From contig DAOUAB010000053.1 in NCBI GenBank assembly GCA_034434015.1, forward strand, positions 1-49,951: a stretch of DNA of 49,951 bases. Direction: 5' to 3'. The notes beneath the pieces were generated by a model. That model saw only the letters and a list, made by a program, of their open reading frames with translations. It searched no databases and was not told where the DNA came from. Positions 7,411 to 13,786 of this stretch are shown in pieces (the stretch's first letter is position 1; every line of letters starts with the position of its first letter). Source of the stretch: SpSt-583 sp034434015. GTDB lineage: Bacteria; Chloroflexota; Anaerolineae; Anaerolineales; UBA6663. The translations under genes were made by a program, and so were the position numbers.

Positions 7411-7569
7411 CTAATAATACCACCCGGTCCAGCCAGAAATCTGCGTCTCGAACAGAGACACAATCTCGGTCTGCTCCGCCGACATCAGGCTGCGCAGGGC
7501 CTCCAGCAGAGGGGTGCTGTCGGCTGACGTCAGCTGTGCGTGGAACGTCTCAATCGTCGCCTTCTCCAT
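7411..7569 (-). CDS. ComX-like prenylated pheromone precursor peptide (candidate)
   Basis: 52 residues, from ATG at 7569 to TAG at 7411-7413. An Ala-start ribosome binding site is not needed: a near-perfect AAAGGAGG (7577-7584) lies 7 bases upstream, the strongest in the window. The N-terminal 45 residues form an amphipathic helical leader (TPLLEALRSLMS at 19-30, then AEQTEIVSLFETQIS). The C-terminus is SGWTGWYY with Trp47 and Trp50. ComX precursors are of this size, lack a signal peptide, and carry the prenylated Trp within a few residues of the C-terminus. The next two genes are a ComQ-like synthase and a ComP-like kinase. The sequence is too divergent for me to assert ComX homology by eye. 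The alternative is another kind of prenylated RiPP precursor acting as toxin or signal. Confidence 0.7.
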   Translation of the reverse strand: MEKATIETFHAQLTSADSTPLLEALRSLMSAEQTEIVSLFETQISGWTGWYY

Positions 7570-7576
7570 GATGTCA

Positions 7577-7584
7577 CCTCCTTT
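7577..7584 (-). promoter_or_regulatory. Exceptionally strong ribosome binding site of the peptide gene
   Basis: AAAGGAGG followed by TG on the minus strand matches the 16S anti-Shine-Dalgarno over 8 or more bases, 7 bases before the ATG. It fixes the start of the short gene at 7569 and contrasts with the absent signal before the prenyl synthase. Confidence 0.85.
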
Positions 7585-7602
7585 CGTCGCCGGTTTGAGG
7601 GG

Positions 7603-7645
7603 CTGGCGTTCCGCTGCGCCAGGTACTCCGTTGGTACTGGAGTAC
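7603..7645 (-). promoter_or_regulatory. Two back-to-back hairpins in the peptide-gene leader
   Basis: Read on the minus strand, GTACTCC (7645-7639) pairs perfectly with GGAGTAC (7629-7623). Directly adjacent, CTGGCG (7622-7617) pairs perfectly with CGCCAG (7608-7603) around an 8-base loop. Both lie in the inferred 5' leader ahead of the ribosome binding site. The first could instead be a DNA operator, because GGTACT/AGTACT hexamers recur three times in 7622-7646. Confidence 0.6.
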
Positions 7646-7658
7646 TGGGGGCTACATT

Positions 7659-7689
7659 ACCCTAGAGTTGGGAATTGTTGAAGCGTCAA
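7659..7689 (-). promoter_or_regulatory. Candidate promoter of the peptide gene
   Basis: On the minus strand TTGACG (7689-7684) is followed after 19 bases by TAGGGT (7664-7659). The -35 is good; the -10 and spacer are suboptimal, as is common for activated promoters. The start would be near 7652, just ahead of the leader hairpins. The palindrome TTGTGACAA overlaps the region just upstream of the -35. Confidence 0.4.
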
Positions 7690-7828
7690 TTGTCACAACT
7701 TGAGGCCTAAATCCGTTCGAGTTTGGTTATAGGAATCGTGAAAAAACGGTAAGTTATTGGAGGAGCGTTTAAACAGCGACCTGCCGCGCCATGTGCGGTG
7801 GACGGGATAGGCCGGGCGTGGGACGCAA

Positions 7829-7868
7829 ACGGGGCCCGGGGCGCCGTCTGGCGCGCCCCAAGCCCCGT
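7829..7868 (-). terminator. GC-rich hairpin downstream of the ABC exporter genes
   Basis: An outer stem ACGGGGC (7829-7835) with GCCCCGT (7862-7868) encloses an inner stem GGGGCGCC (7838-7845) pairing with the segment at 7850-7859. It lies 27 bases after the permease stop. Only a short T run (GTTTGCG) follows on the minus strand, so it may be a Rho-independent terminator of modest strength. Confidence 0.5.
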
Positions 7869-7894
7869 CAGGCTTGACATGGCGAAGCCCGGAC

Positions 7895-8755
7895 TCAGAA
7901 GTCTTCAGCCTGAAACCGCCAGAGCGCCACGCCCGTGAACAACACGATCCAGAGCGTGGTGGCGATGAGCGGCAGCCAGTTGGAGACGGGCTGGCCCTGC
8001 GCCAGCAGGATCGCCATCGCGGGCTGTGTCTGTCCGATGGAGATTGTCAGGCCCCAGGGCATGACGTCCCTCAGCCAGGGCGCCAGCCCGAGGAAGAGTT
8101 GGTAGCCGAAGATCAACAGCATCGGCAGGCCGATGACGGCCCCGCGCGAGTTGAACAGCGCGCCGAGCATGACCGTCAGCGTCAGGTAGAACAACAGCGT
8201 CAGATAGACCAGCGCCATCCCGGCCAGGAAGCCGCCGATCGGATAGGCCGTGCCGGTGGCGCTGTAGATGATGACGTAGGCCACCGCGCCCTGCGCCAGC
8301 ACCATCGTCACCAGGATGCCCAGCGCGTCCGCGACCAGCCTGGAGAGAATGAAGGCGCTGCGTGAGACCGGTTTGGACAGCACCCAGGCCGCCGTGCCGG
8401 TCTGCCGCTCCAGGATGACGGCCTCCTGCCCCAGGATCGCCACGCCGACCGCGATGGCCAGGCCGGAGAAGATGAAGAAGATCGTCAGGCCCGTCTCGTC
8501 CAGCGGCGGCTGGGCCGGCAGGCCCTCGGCCTCCCGGATCGCGTCCGTCTGCTGCCGCGCCTGGGGTGACTCGGCGCGCGGGGCGACGACCAGCACCAGG
8601 GTCAGCATGCCGTTGACGATCGCCATCCAGATCAGCGTCTGCCAGAACCAGCGCCAGGTCCGCCACCAGCGACGGTTCTCTTTGCGGGTCAGGTTGCTGA
8701 AGCCTTGCAGCCAGCCCTGGTTTGGCGCGGCGCGCAGGGCGCTATTGCTGGCCAT
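7895..8755 (-). CDS. ABC-2 type transporter permease
   Basis: 286 residues from the chosen start at 8755, which has a GGAGGGAGG signal and overlaps the end of the ATPase gene by 14 bases. An in-frame ATG at 8773 lacks a better signal. About six membrane segments are visible: one near 40-60, then a large extracytoplasmic loop rich in Gln/Arg/Glu, then TM pairs from about 95 onward. The ERQTGTAAWVLSKPVSRSAF stretch after TM2 is the typical ABC-2 cytoplasmic coupling region. It would form the membrane channel for the ATPase encoded upstream. The substrate is unknown; this subfamily often exports peptides, lipids or antibiotics. Confidence 0.87.
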   Translation of the reverse strand: MASNSALRAAPNQGWLQGFSNLTRKENRRWWRTWRWFWQTLIWMAIVNGMLTLVLVVAPRAESPQARQQTDAIREAEGLPAQPPLDETGLTIFFIFSGLAIAVGVAILGQEAVILERQTGTAAWVLSKPVSRSAFILSRLVADALGILVTMVLAQGAVAYVIIYSATGTAYPIGGFLAGMALVYLTLLFYLTLTVMLGALFNSRGAVIGLPMLLIFGYQLFLGLAPWLRDVMPWGLTISIGQTQPAMAILLAQGQPVSNWLPLIATTLWIVLFTGVALWRFQAEDF

Positions 8756-9710
8756 GGTCGCCTCCCTCCACAATCTTTAAGAAGACTTCTTCCAGGTCGA
8801 ACTTCTGGCGCTGAAACTCGGCCACCGACACGGCCGGGTCGGAGAGGACCAGCCGCAGCAGGTCATGCTCGGCGGCGGCCTCATCCGTCACGCCGATGCG
8901 CCAGGCCGTGGCGCCGTTGACGCGCTCAACCTTGACGCTGGACACCCACGGCTGGGCGGCCACCAGGCCGCACACCGGTTCGGCGTCGCCTTTGAGCTTG
9001 AGTTCGTAGACGACGCCGCCGGAGCCGGCCAGCAGCTGTTCGATGGGAGCCTGCGCCACCAGCTCGCCGCGGTTCAGGATCGCCACCATGTCGCTGACGC
9101 GCTGCACGTCGTCCAGGATGTGGGTGGAGTAAAAGATCGTGGTGTGCTTGCGCAGGCGTTCCATCACTTCCAGGACGTCGCGGCGGCCCTGCGGGTCCAG
9201 GCTGGCGGCCGGCTCGTCCAGGATGAGCAGGTCCGGGTAGTTGATCTGCGCCTGGGCGATGCCCAGCCGCTGACGCTCGCCGCCCGAGAAGCCTTTGATC
9301 GGGCGGTCGGCCTTGTCGTCCAGCCCCACCAGCTCCAGCGTCTCCGCAATGCGCGCCTCGATCCGGTCCGGCGGGCCGCTGAAGAAAAAGCCGGCCGTGA
9401 AACGCAGGGTCTCGCGGGCCGTCATGTATTCGTAGTAGCGCGGGTCCTGCGCCAGGTAGCCGACGCGCTGGCGGATCGCCACGCTCTCACGGACGATGTC
9501 GCGCCCGAAGATGCGGCCCCCGCCGCCGCTGGGGCGGGCCAGCCCGAGGAGCAACTTGATGGTGGTGGTCTTGCCGGCGCCGTTCGGGCCGAGAAACCCG
9601 AAGATGGAGTTCTTCGGGACTTTGAGGTTGAGGGCTTTCAGCGCCTGGACCCCCTTGTAGGTTTTGGTCAGGCCGTGGGTTTCGATGACGGGCGGGGACG
9701 TGGAATCCAT
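8742..9710 (-). CDS. ABC transporter ATP-binding protein
   Basis: 322 residues starting at the ATG at 9710, where AGGAAGG lies 7 bases upstream. The open frame extends far further upstream (to 10463), but that part is arginine-rich shadow of the neighbouring gene. Motifs are Walker A LGPNGAGKTTT, signature FSGGERQRLGIAQA, Walker B LLILDEPAASLDPQGR and the STHILDD switch histidine. The C-terminal 90 residues are the regulatory extension common in DrrA-type exporters. Paired with the permease that overlaps its end. Nothing links its substrate to the neighbouring cassettes, although export of the nearby ComX-like peptide is conceivable. Confidence 0.9.
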   Translation of the reverse strand: MDSTSPPVIETHGLTKTYKGVQALKALNLKVPKNSIFGFLGPNGAGKTTTIKLLLGLARPSGGGGRIFGRDIVRESVAIRQRVGYLAQDPRYYEYMTARETLRFTAGFFFSGPPDRIEARIAETLELVGLDDKADRPIKGFSGGERQRLGIAQAQINYPDLLILDEPAASLDPQGRRDVLEVMERLRKHTTIFYSTHILDDVQRVSDMVAILNRGELVAQAPIEQLLAGSGGVVYELKLKGDAEPVCGLVAAQPWVSSVKVERVNGATAWRIGVTDEAAAEHDLLRLVLSDPAVSVAEFQRQKFDLEEVFLKIVEGGDHGQQ

Positions 9711-9868
9711 CGCATGCCTTCCTGGCGCGCCGGTGGGGGCCGGCGCGCCGCCAACGGTAGCCCGGGGCCGCAACGGGCCCCATTGCCGGTACGTTAGCAC
9801 TTTCGACCGCGCGCGGCGTCGGCCAAAAGAGGGATTGCGACTGGCCGGTCGGCCAGGCCGGTGCGCGC

Positions 9869-11851
9869 TTATCGTCTCACCAGCGGGAGCCGGACCCGGT
9901 AGAGCGTTGGGGCCACGGTGACCGTCGCCGCCGACAGGCTGGAGCCGGTGACGGTGACGACGGCCTGGCCGGCCGCGCCGATCTGGCCTGCGGCGACCGT
10001 GGCGCGCAGGGTGGCGCTGTTCACGAAGGTGGTCGCCAGCGTCTGGCCGCGCCATACGATCTGGCTGGCGCCGGTGAAGTCCGCGCCGGTCACCGTGAGC
10101 GTGAACGCGCCTTCGTCTATCGCCACCAGGCCCGGGCTGGCGCCAAGTTGCAATACGACCTCGGCCGCGCCGATATCGCAGGCGGCCCCCTGCGGGCGCA
10201 GCACGCCGCGCTGATCGAGGCCCGGACAGGCGGCGGCCCCGCCGGCGTTGATGGCCGGGCTGCCGGCGGCGGGGAGCAGCGTCCGGGTCGGGCCGCCGTT
10301 GTCCGCCAGCGGGCCGAGCAGCGGATCGAGGAACAGGATCGCGGAAGCAGGCCCGGTAATCAGGTTGTTGACCTCGTTGTTGAAGTCCGGCGTCTTTGCG
10401 CGCGGGTATTGCAGGTTGCCGCCGCCGTTGTTCAGCGGCCGGTTGGTGTGGTAGCCCTGCCACTCCGTCGTCACCGGGTTGGTGTGCGTCGGGTCGAGCC
10501 GGTTCTGGTAGAAGAGCGAGTTGTACAGCGTGACCGCCGTCTCCGGGCCGCTGCCGGCGAACAGGGCGCCCCCCTGGAACGTGGCAAAGTTTTGGGCGAA
10601 GGTGGCGTTGACGATATCAATGGCGCCCAGGCTGATCACCAGCCCGCCGCCCTGGCCGATGACGTTGGTGCCGGCCGTGGCGGCCCGGTTGTCGTAGAAC
10701 GTGGCGTTGACGATCCGGCCGCGGCCCTTGACCGACAGCCAGACGCCGCCGCCCTGCCGCTGGGCGTAGTTGCCCGCGAAGGTCGAATCGCTGATCTCGA
10801 GGTTGTCCTCGGCGCCGCCGCCGGCGTGGTCGTCCTCGATGTGATAGAGGGCGCCGCCGTGGCCCTCGGCCGGCGGGACGCCGACCAGCCGGTTGTCGGT
10901 GAACGCCGAGCGCGCGTAGACGGCCCTGGTGTTCGCGCCGTCGGAGAGGGTGATCTTGAGCGCGCCGCCGCCGCGCACGGCGGTGTTGGCCTCGAAGACG
11001 CAGCCGCAGACCTGCACTGTGTTGCTGGTGACCGGGTTGAAGCTGTTGAAAGTTCCATCCAGGTGGATGGCGCCGCCGTGCCCGCGCACAATGCCGCCCG
11101 CGCTGGCGTCCGAGGCGCGGTTGCTCGCGAACCGGCTGTTGTAGACCTGCAGGCCGCTGGCGATGGCCCCGAATGCGCCGCCGTTGCCGGCCTCGTTGTT
11201 GATGAACTCGGAGCCGACGATGACGGTCTCGTAGATGTTGGCGGCGAAGATCGCCCCGCCCTGGTTGTCCTCGTCCGTCAGGCTGGTGGTGCGGTTGTTC
11301 TCAAACGTGGAATTGAAGATATGCAGGCGGGTGCCCGGGCTGGTGACCCACACGGCCCCGCCGCGCGCGTTGGCGTCCCCGGTCGTCTGCGCCGCCGGCG
11401 CGCGGCCGTTGACCAGGCGGATGTTTTGCAGGGTCAGGTCGTTGCCCAGGGTCTTGTCGATATGGGAGTTCGGTGTGAAGGGCTTCTCGATGATCCGGGT
11501 CAGGTTCTGGCCGTCGAGCGTGACCATGTTCTGCCCGTCGAGCACGATATCGTTCACGGCGCTGGTGACGAGCGGCGCGGTCAGCGGGATGGTGACCGGG
11601 TCCGGCCCGCAGTCGAACGTGATATGTCCGCCCGCGCTCAACGCCGCCTGCAGGCCGGCCTGGGTGCAGTTCGTCACCACGACCGGGCTGACCAGCGCCA
11701 CCGGCTGGAGGGGCGGGGCGCAGACCTGGCCCGGCGCGGCGGCCTGGACGCGCCTCTCCTCCAATTGGGCCGCCGCCAGCAGTCCGGCGGCCAGCAGCGC
11801 CATCTTGAACCAGAGCGGGGTCCGGGCCAGGCGAGCGGTGATGGCGGGCAT
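9869..11851 (-). CDS. Secreted right-handed beta-helix protein
   Basis: 660 residues from the ATG at 11851 (GGGAG ribosome binding site; an upstream in-frame extension to 12025 is arginine-rich and unsupported). A signal peptide is clear (WFKMALLAAGLLAAAQ, cleavage after QAAA near 44). Residues about 70-500 are a parallel beta-helix with many short rungs of the pattern NNRAxxxGGAxxI/V-x-SxFxxN, like the polymorphic outer-membrane repeats. Next comes a GGPTRTLLPAAGSPAINAG block, typical of the end of such helices, then an IPT/TIG-like domain (about 560-645) and the terminal YRVRLPLVRR. It probably acts at the cell surface or is secreted. Ligand or carbohydrate binding is possible but unproven. 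Confidence 0.85.
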   Translation of the reverse strand: MPAITARLARTPLWFKMALLAAGLLAAAQLEERRVQAAAPGQVCAPPLQPVALVSPVVVTNCTQAGLQAALSAGGHITFDCGPDPVTIPLTAPLVTSAVNDIVLDGQNMVTLDGQNLTRIIEKPFTPNSHIDKTLGNDLTLQNIRLVNGRAPAAQTTGDANARGGAVWVTSPGTRLHIFNSTFENNRTTSLTDEDNQGGAIFAANIYETVIVGSEFINNEAGNGGAFGAIASGLQVYNSRFASNRASDASAGGIVRGHGGAIHLDGTFNSFNPVTSNTVQVCGCVFEANTAVRGGGALKITLSDGANTRAVYARSAFTDNRLVGVPPAEGHGGALYHIEDDHAGGGAEDNLEISDSTFAGNYAQRQGGGVWLSVKGRGRIVNATFYDNRAATAGTNVIGQGGGLVISLGAIDIVNATFAQNFATFQGGALFAGSGPETAVTLYNSLFYQNRLDPTHTNPVTTEWQGYHTNRPLNNGGGNLQYPRAKTPDFNNEVNNLITGPASAILFLDPLLGPLADNGGPTRTLLPAAGSPAINAGGAAACPGLDQRGVLRPQGAACDIGAAEVVLQLGASPGLVAIDEGAFTLTVTGADFTGASQIVWRGQTLATTFVNSATLRATVAAGQIGAAGQAVVTVTGSSLSAATVTVAPTLYRVRLPLVRR

Positions 11852-11942
11852 CGGTCGTCTCCCTTCCCGGCGAGCCGGACCCTGTGCCGGGACCGGCCCG
11901 CCGTCAGTGCAACGCCCGCCATCATAACTCAGACGGTTTATT

Positions 11943-12251
11943 TCAATGCGATGGCGCCTGGTCTCCCGTCGGGTGATCCTGATACAGGATGATCTCCAGG
12001 CCGCCCGAGTCTGCCCGTTCCACAATGAAGAAACCCCAGCCGCCCGGTCCCGGTCTGTTCCCGGCCGCCCGCACCCGGACCTGCACCGCGCCGGCCCGTC
12101 CCTGGACCGCCTGGGCCACGGCGACCTGAAGCCGGGCCAGGCAGGCGGCGGTCAGCGGGAAACCGGCCAGCCGGTCCGCCAACCGCCGCGCCGCCTGGGC
12201 GCCGCCGTGCGCCTGATAGCGGGCCACGAGCCGCGCCCGGTCCCGGGCCAT
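11943..12251 (-). CDS. Hypothetical protein, coupled to the upstream hydrolase
   Basis: 102 residues. The ATG at 12251 shares its A with the TGA stop of the hydrolase gene (TGATG), a standard sign of translational coupling and the main reason to believe it. The sequence is a helical N-terminal half rich in Arg/Ala (RLVARYQAHGGAQAARRLADRL) and a beta-like C-terminal half (WGFFIVERADSGGLEIILYQ). No family recognised, no membrane segment or signal peptide. It ends 91 bases before the beta-helix gene start. Confidence 0.6.
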   Translation of the reverse strand: MARDRARLVARYQAHGGAQAARRLADRLAGFPLTAACLARLQVAVAQAVQGRAGAVQVRVRAAGNRPGPGGWGFFIVERADSGGLEIILYQDHPTGDQAPSH

Positions 12252-13123
12252 CACGCCTCGCGTAGAAACTGGCGGATGACGGCCACGTACTCGTCCAGCC
12301 TGGCGATCGAGGCGACATGGCCGGCGCCGTGGAAAGTGTGCACGCGGGCCTGCGGGTGCAGGGCCTTGAGCGCCGCGCGCGCCGGGGCCTCGGCCACCGG
12401 GTCGTCGTCGCCTTCCAGGATCAGGATGCGGCCGGGCCAATCCTTCAGATCGTCCGGCGTGAAGGCCGAGGTCGCGTCGAAATCCACCGCCAGCCGGTAG
12501 CGCGCGATCAGGTCGGCCTTGGTCAGATGCTGGATCATCTCCTCCGAGTACGCCACCCAGAAAGCGCGGTGCTCCGGCGCGGCCTGCAGTGACTTGCGCG
12601 TGGCCGCGCGCAACAGGGCGCGCAGCAGGCCCATCGGCAACAGCCCGAACAGGGCCACCACCCGCCGGCTCTGCGCCGCGCGCTCCGGCTTCGGGCCGCC
12701 GGTGTGCGAGAGCACCAGCCGCGCGACGCGCTCCGGGTAGCGGCGCGCGAAGCGCTGGGCCACCATGCCGCCGTACGAGCCGCCCAGCACGTGCGCCCGG
12801 CGCACGCCCTCGGCGTCCAGGATGGCCGCGATCCCGGTCTCCATCTCGCCCAGGTCCTTCAACCCGAAAGGGTAACTGGGGACGAGGATGCGGTACTCGC
12901 CTTCCAGCGCCAGGATATGCTGGAAGGACATCTCGGCCAGCCCGATCAGGCCGGGCAGGATCAGCAGCGTCTCAACGCCGCGTCCGCAGGCCAGGTATTC
13001 CCAGGTCGTCCCGGCGACGTCGATCTGCCGGAGGGGGTGCGTCTGCCGGAAGCGCAGCAGCTCGGCGCGGGCTTCAGCCGGGACGTCGCGGTAGAGTCGA
13101 TCAAGGGCGTGTGCGGTCCACAT
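12251..13123 (-). CDS. Alpha/beta-fold hydrolase
   Basis: 290 residues. The fold is shown by the oxyanion region LLILPGLIG (about 53-61), the nucleophile elbow GGSYGGM (Ser in the centre, near 115), the acid ILILEGDDDPV (near 233) and the final HGAGH (near 265). A cap region rich in Arg and Leu (about 150-215) covers the active site. Cytoplasmic, with no signal peptide. The substrate cannot be predicted; the family includes esterases, haloalkane dehalogenases and C-C hydrolases. It starts 21 bases after the membrane protein gene and is coupled to the small downstream gene, so the three probably form one operon. Confidence 0.85.
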   Translation of the reverse strand: MWTAHALDRLYRDVPAEARAELLRFRQTHPLRQIDVAGTTWEYLACGRGVETLLILPGLIGLAEMSFQHILALEGEYRILVPSYPFGLKDLGEMETGIAAILDAEGVRRAHVLGGSYGGMVAQRFARRYPERVARLVLSHTGGPKPERAAQSRRVVALFGLLPMGLLRALLRAATRKSLQAAPEHRAFWVAYSEEMIQHLTKADLIARYRLAVDFDATSAFTPDDLKDWPGRILILEGDDDPVAEAPARAALKALHPQARVHTFHGAGHVASIARLDEYVAVIRQFLREA

Positions 13124-13144
13124 GGAAGGCCTCCTCCAGCAGGC

Positions 13145-13678
13145 TCACGCCTGCGGCTTGACGTTCGCTTTGGCCGGCGCGCGGCGGCCCCAGCGCCGGT
13201 GCGTGAACAGGACTACGGCCGAGCAGACGAGGATGCCGAACAGCGCGAAGGGCGCCACCGACCAGCCGGACGCGCCGCCCTCGTACACGCTCCAGGCCGA
13301 CTTGGCCAGGCCGATGGCGACGAAGAGCGCGACGCCCCAGGCGATGGACCGGAACCAGAACGCCGCGATGAGCGCCCCCAGGCTGAGCGGCACCAGGGCC
13401 GTGAGCATCAGTTTGCCGGGCGTCCAGGGCGAGAGCAGGAAGGCCTGCTCGCGCGCCAGGAAGTCCGTCACCCAGGCCGGCGGCTCGGCCGGCGCCGGGA
13501 ACCAGAACATGCTGGTGGCGAGCGCGACCAGGGTCAGCCCGATCCCGGGCCAGCTGCGCCGGTAAGCGAAGTAGCACAGCGGGATCAGGAACAGCGGGCG
13601 GATGAGCCAGCTGAGCGGGTTGTGGTGGCGCTCCCAGGCCCAGTTCAGGAAGACATTCAGCAGCTCTTGCAGTTCCAT
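13145..13678 (-). CDS. Membrane protein of unknown function
   Basis: 177 residues. Five likely membrane segments lie near 24-40, 46-60, 88-108, 112-126 and 140-158. A short N-terminal amphipathic helix (MELQELLNVFLNWAWERHHN) precedes them, and a basic cytoplasmic tail (HRRWGRRAPAKANVKPQA) follows. No recognised motif. It heads the putative operon with the hydrolase, divergent from the large regulator gene at 13787. Confidence 0.7.
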   Translation of the reverse strand: MELQELLNVFLNWAWERHHNPLSWLIRPLFLIPLCYFAYRRSWPGIGLTLVALATSMFWFPAPAEPPAWVTDFLAREQAFLLSPWTPGKLMLTALVPLSLGALIAAFWFRSIAWGVALFVAIGLAKSAWSVYEGGASGWSVAPFALFGILVCSAVVLFTHRRWGRRAPAKANVKPQA

Positions 13679-13786
13679 GAGGTTATCTCCTTCGTCAATC
13701 CGATGCTGTCATTGAACCGCCAAAGCGCCCGGCGCGGGTATCAGAAAGTGATCCGGTTAGTTGTACAATCCCCGGCGGGATAAGGC

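Noticed and set aside
7874..8365. 163-residue plus-strand frame over the ABC permease
   Set aside because: Antisense shadow, rich in Gln, Arg, His and Asp, with no domain or ribosome binding site.
9711..10463. N-terminal extension of the ABC ATPase frame by 251 residues
   Set aside because: The extension is Arg/Pro-rich shadow of the beta-helix gene on the same strand in another frame; the ATG at 9710 has a good ribosome binding site and starts a normal ATPase.
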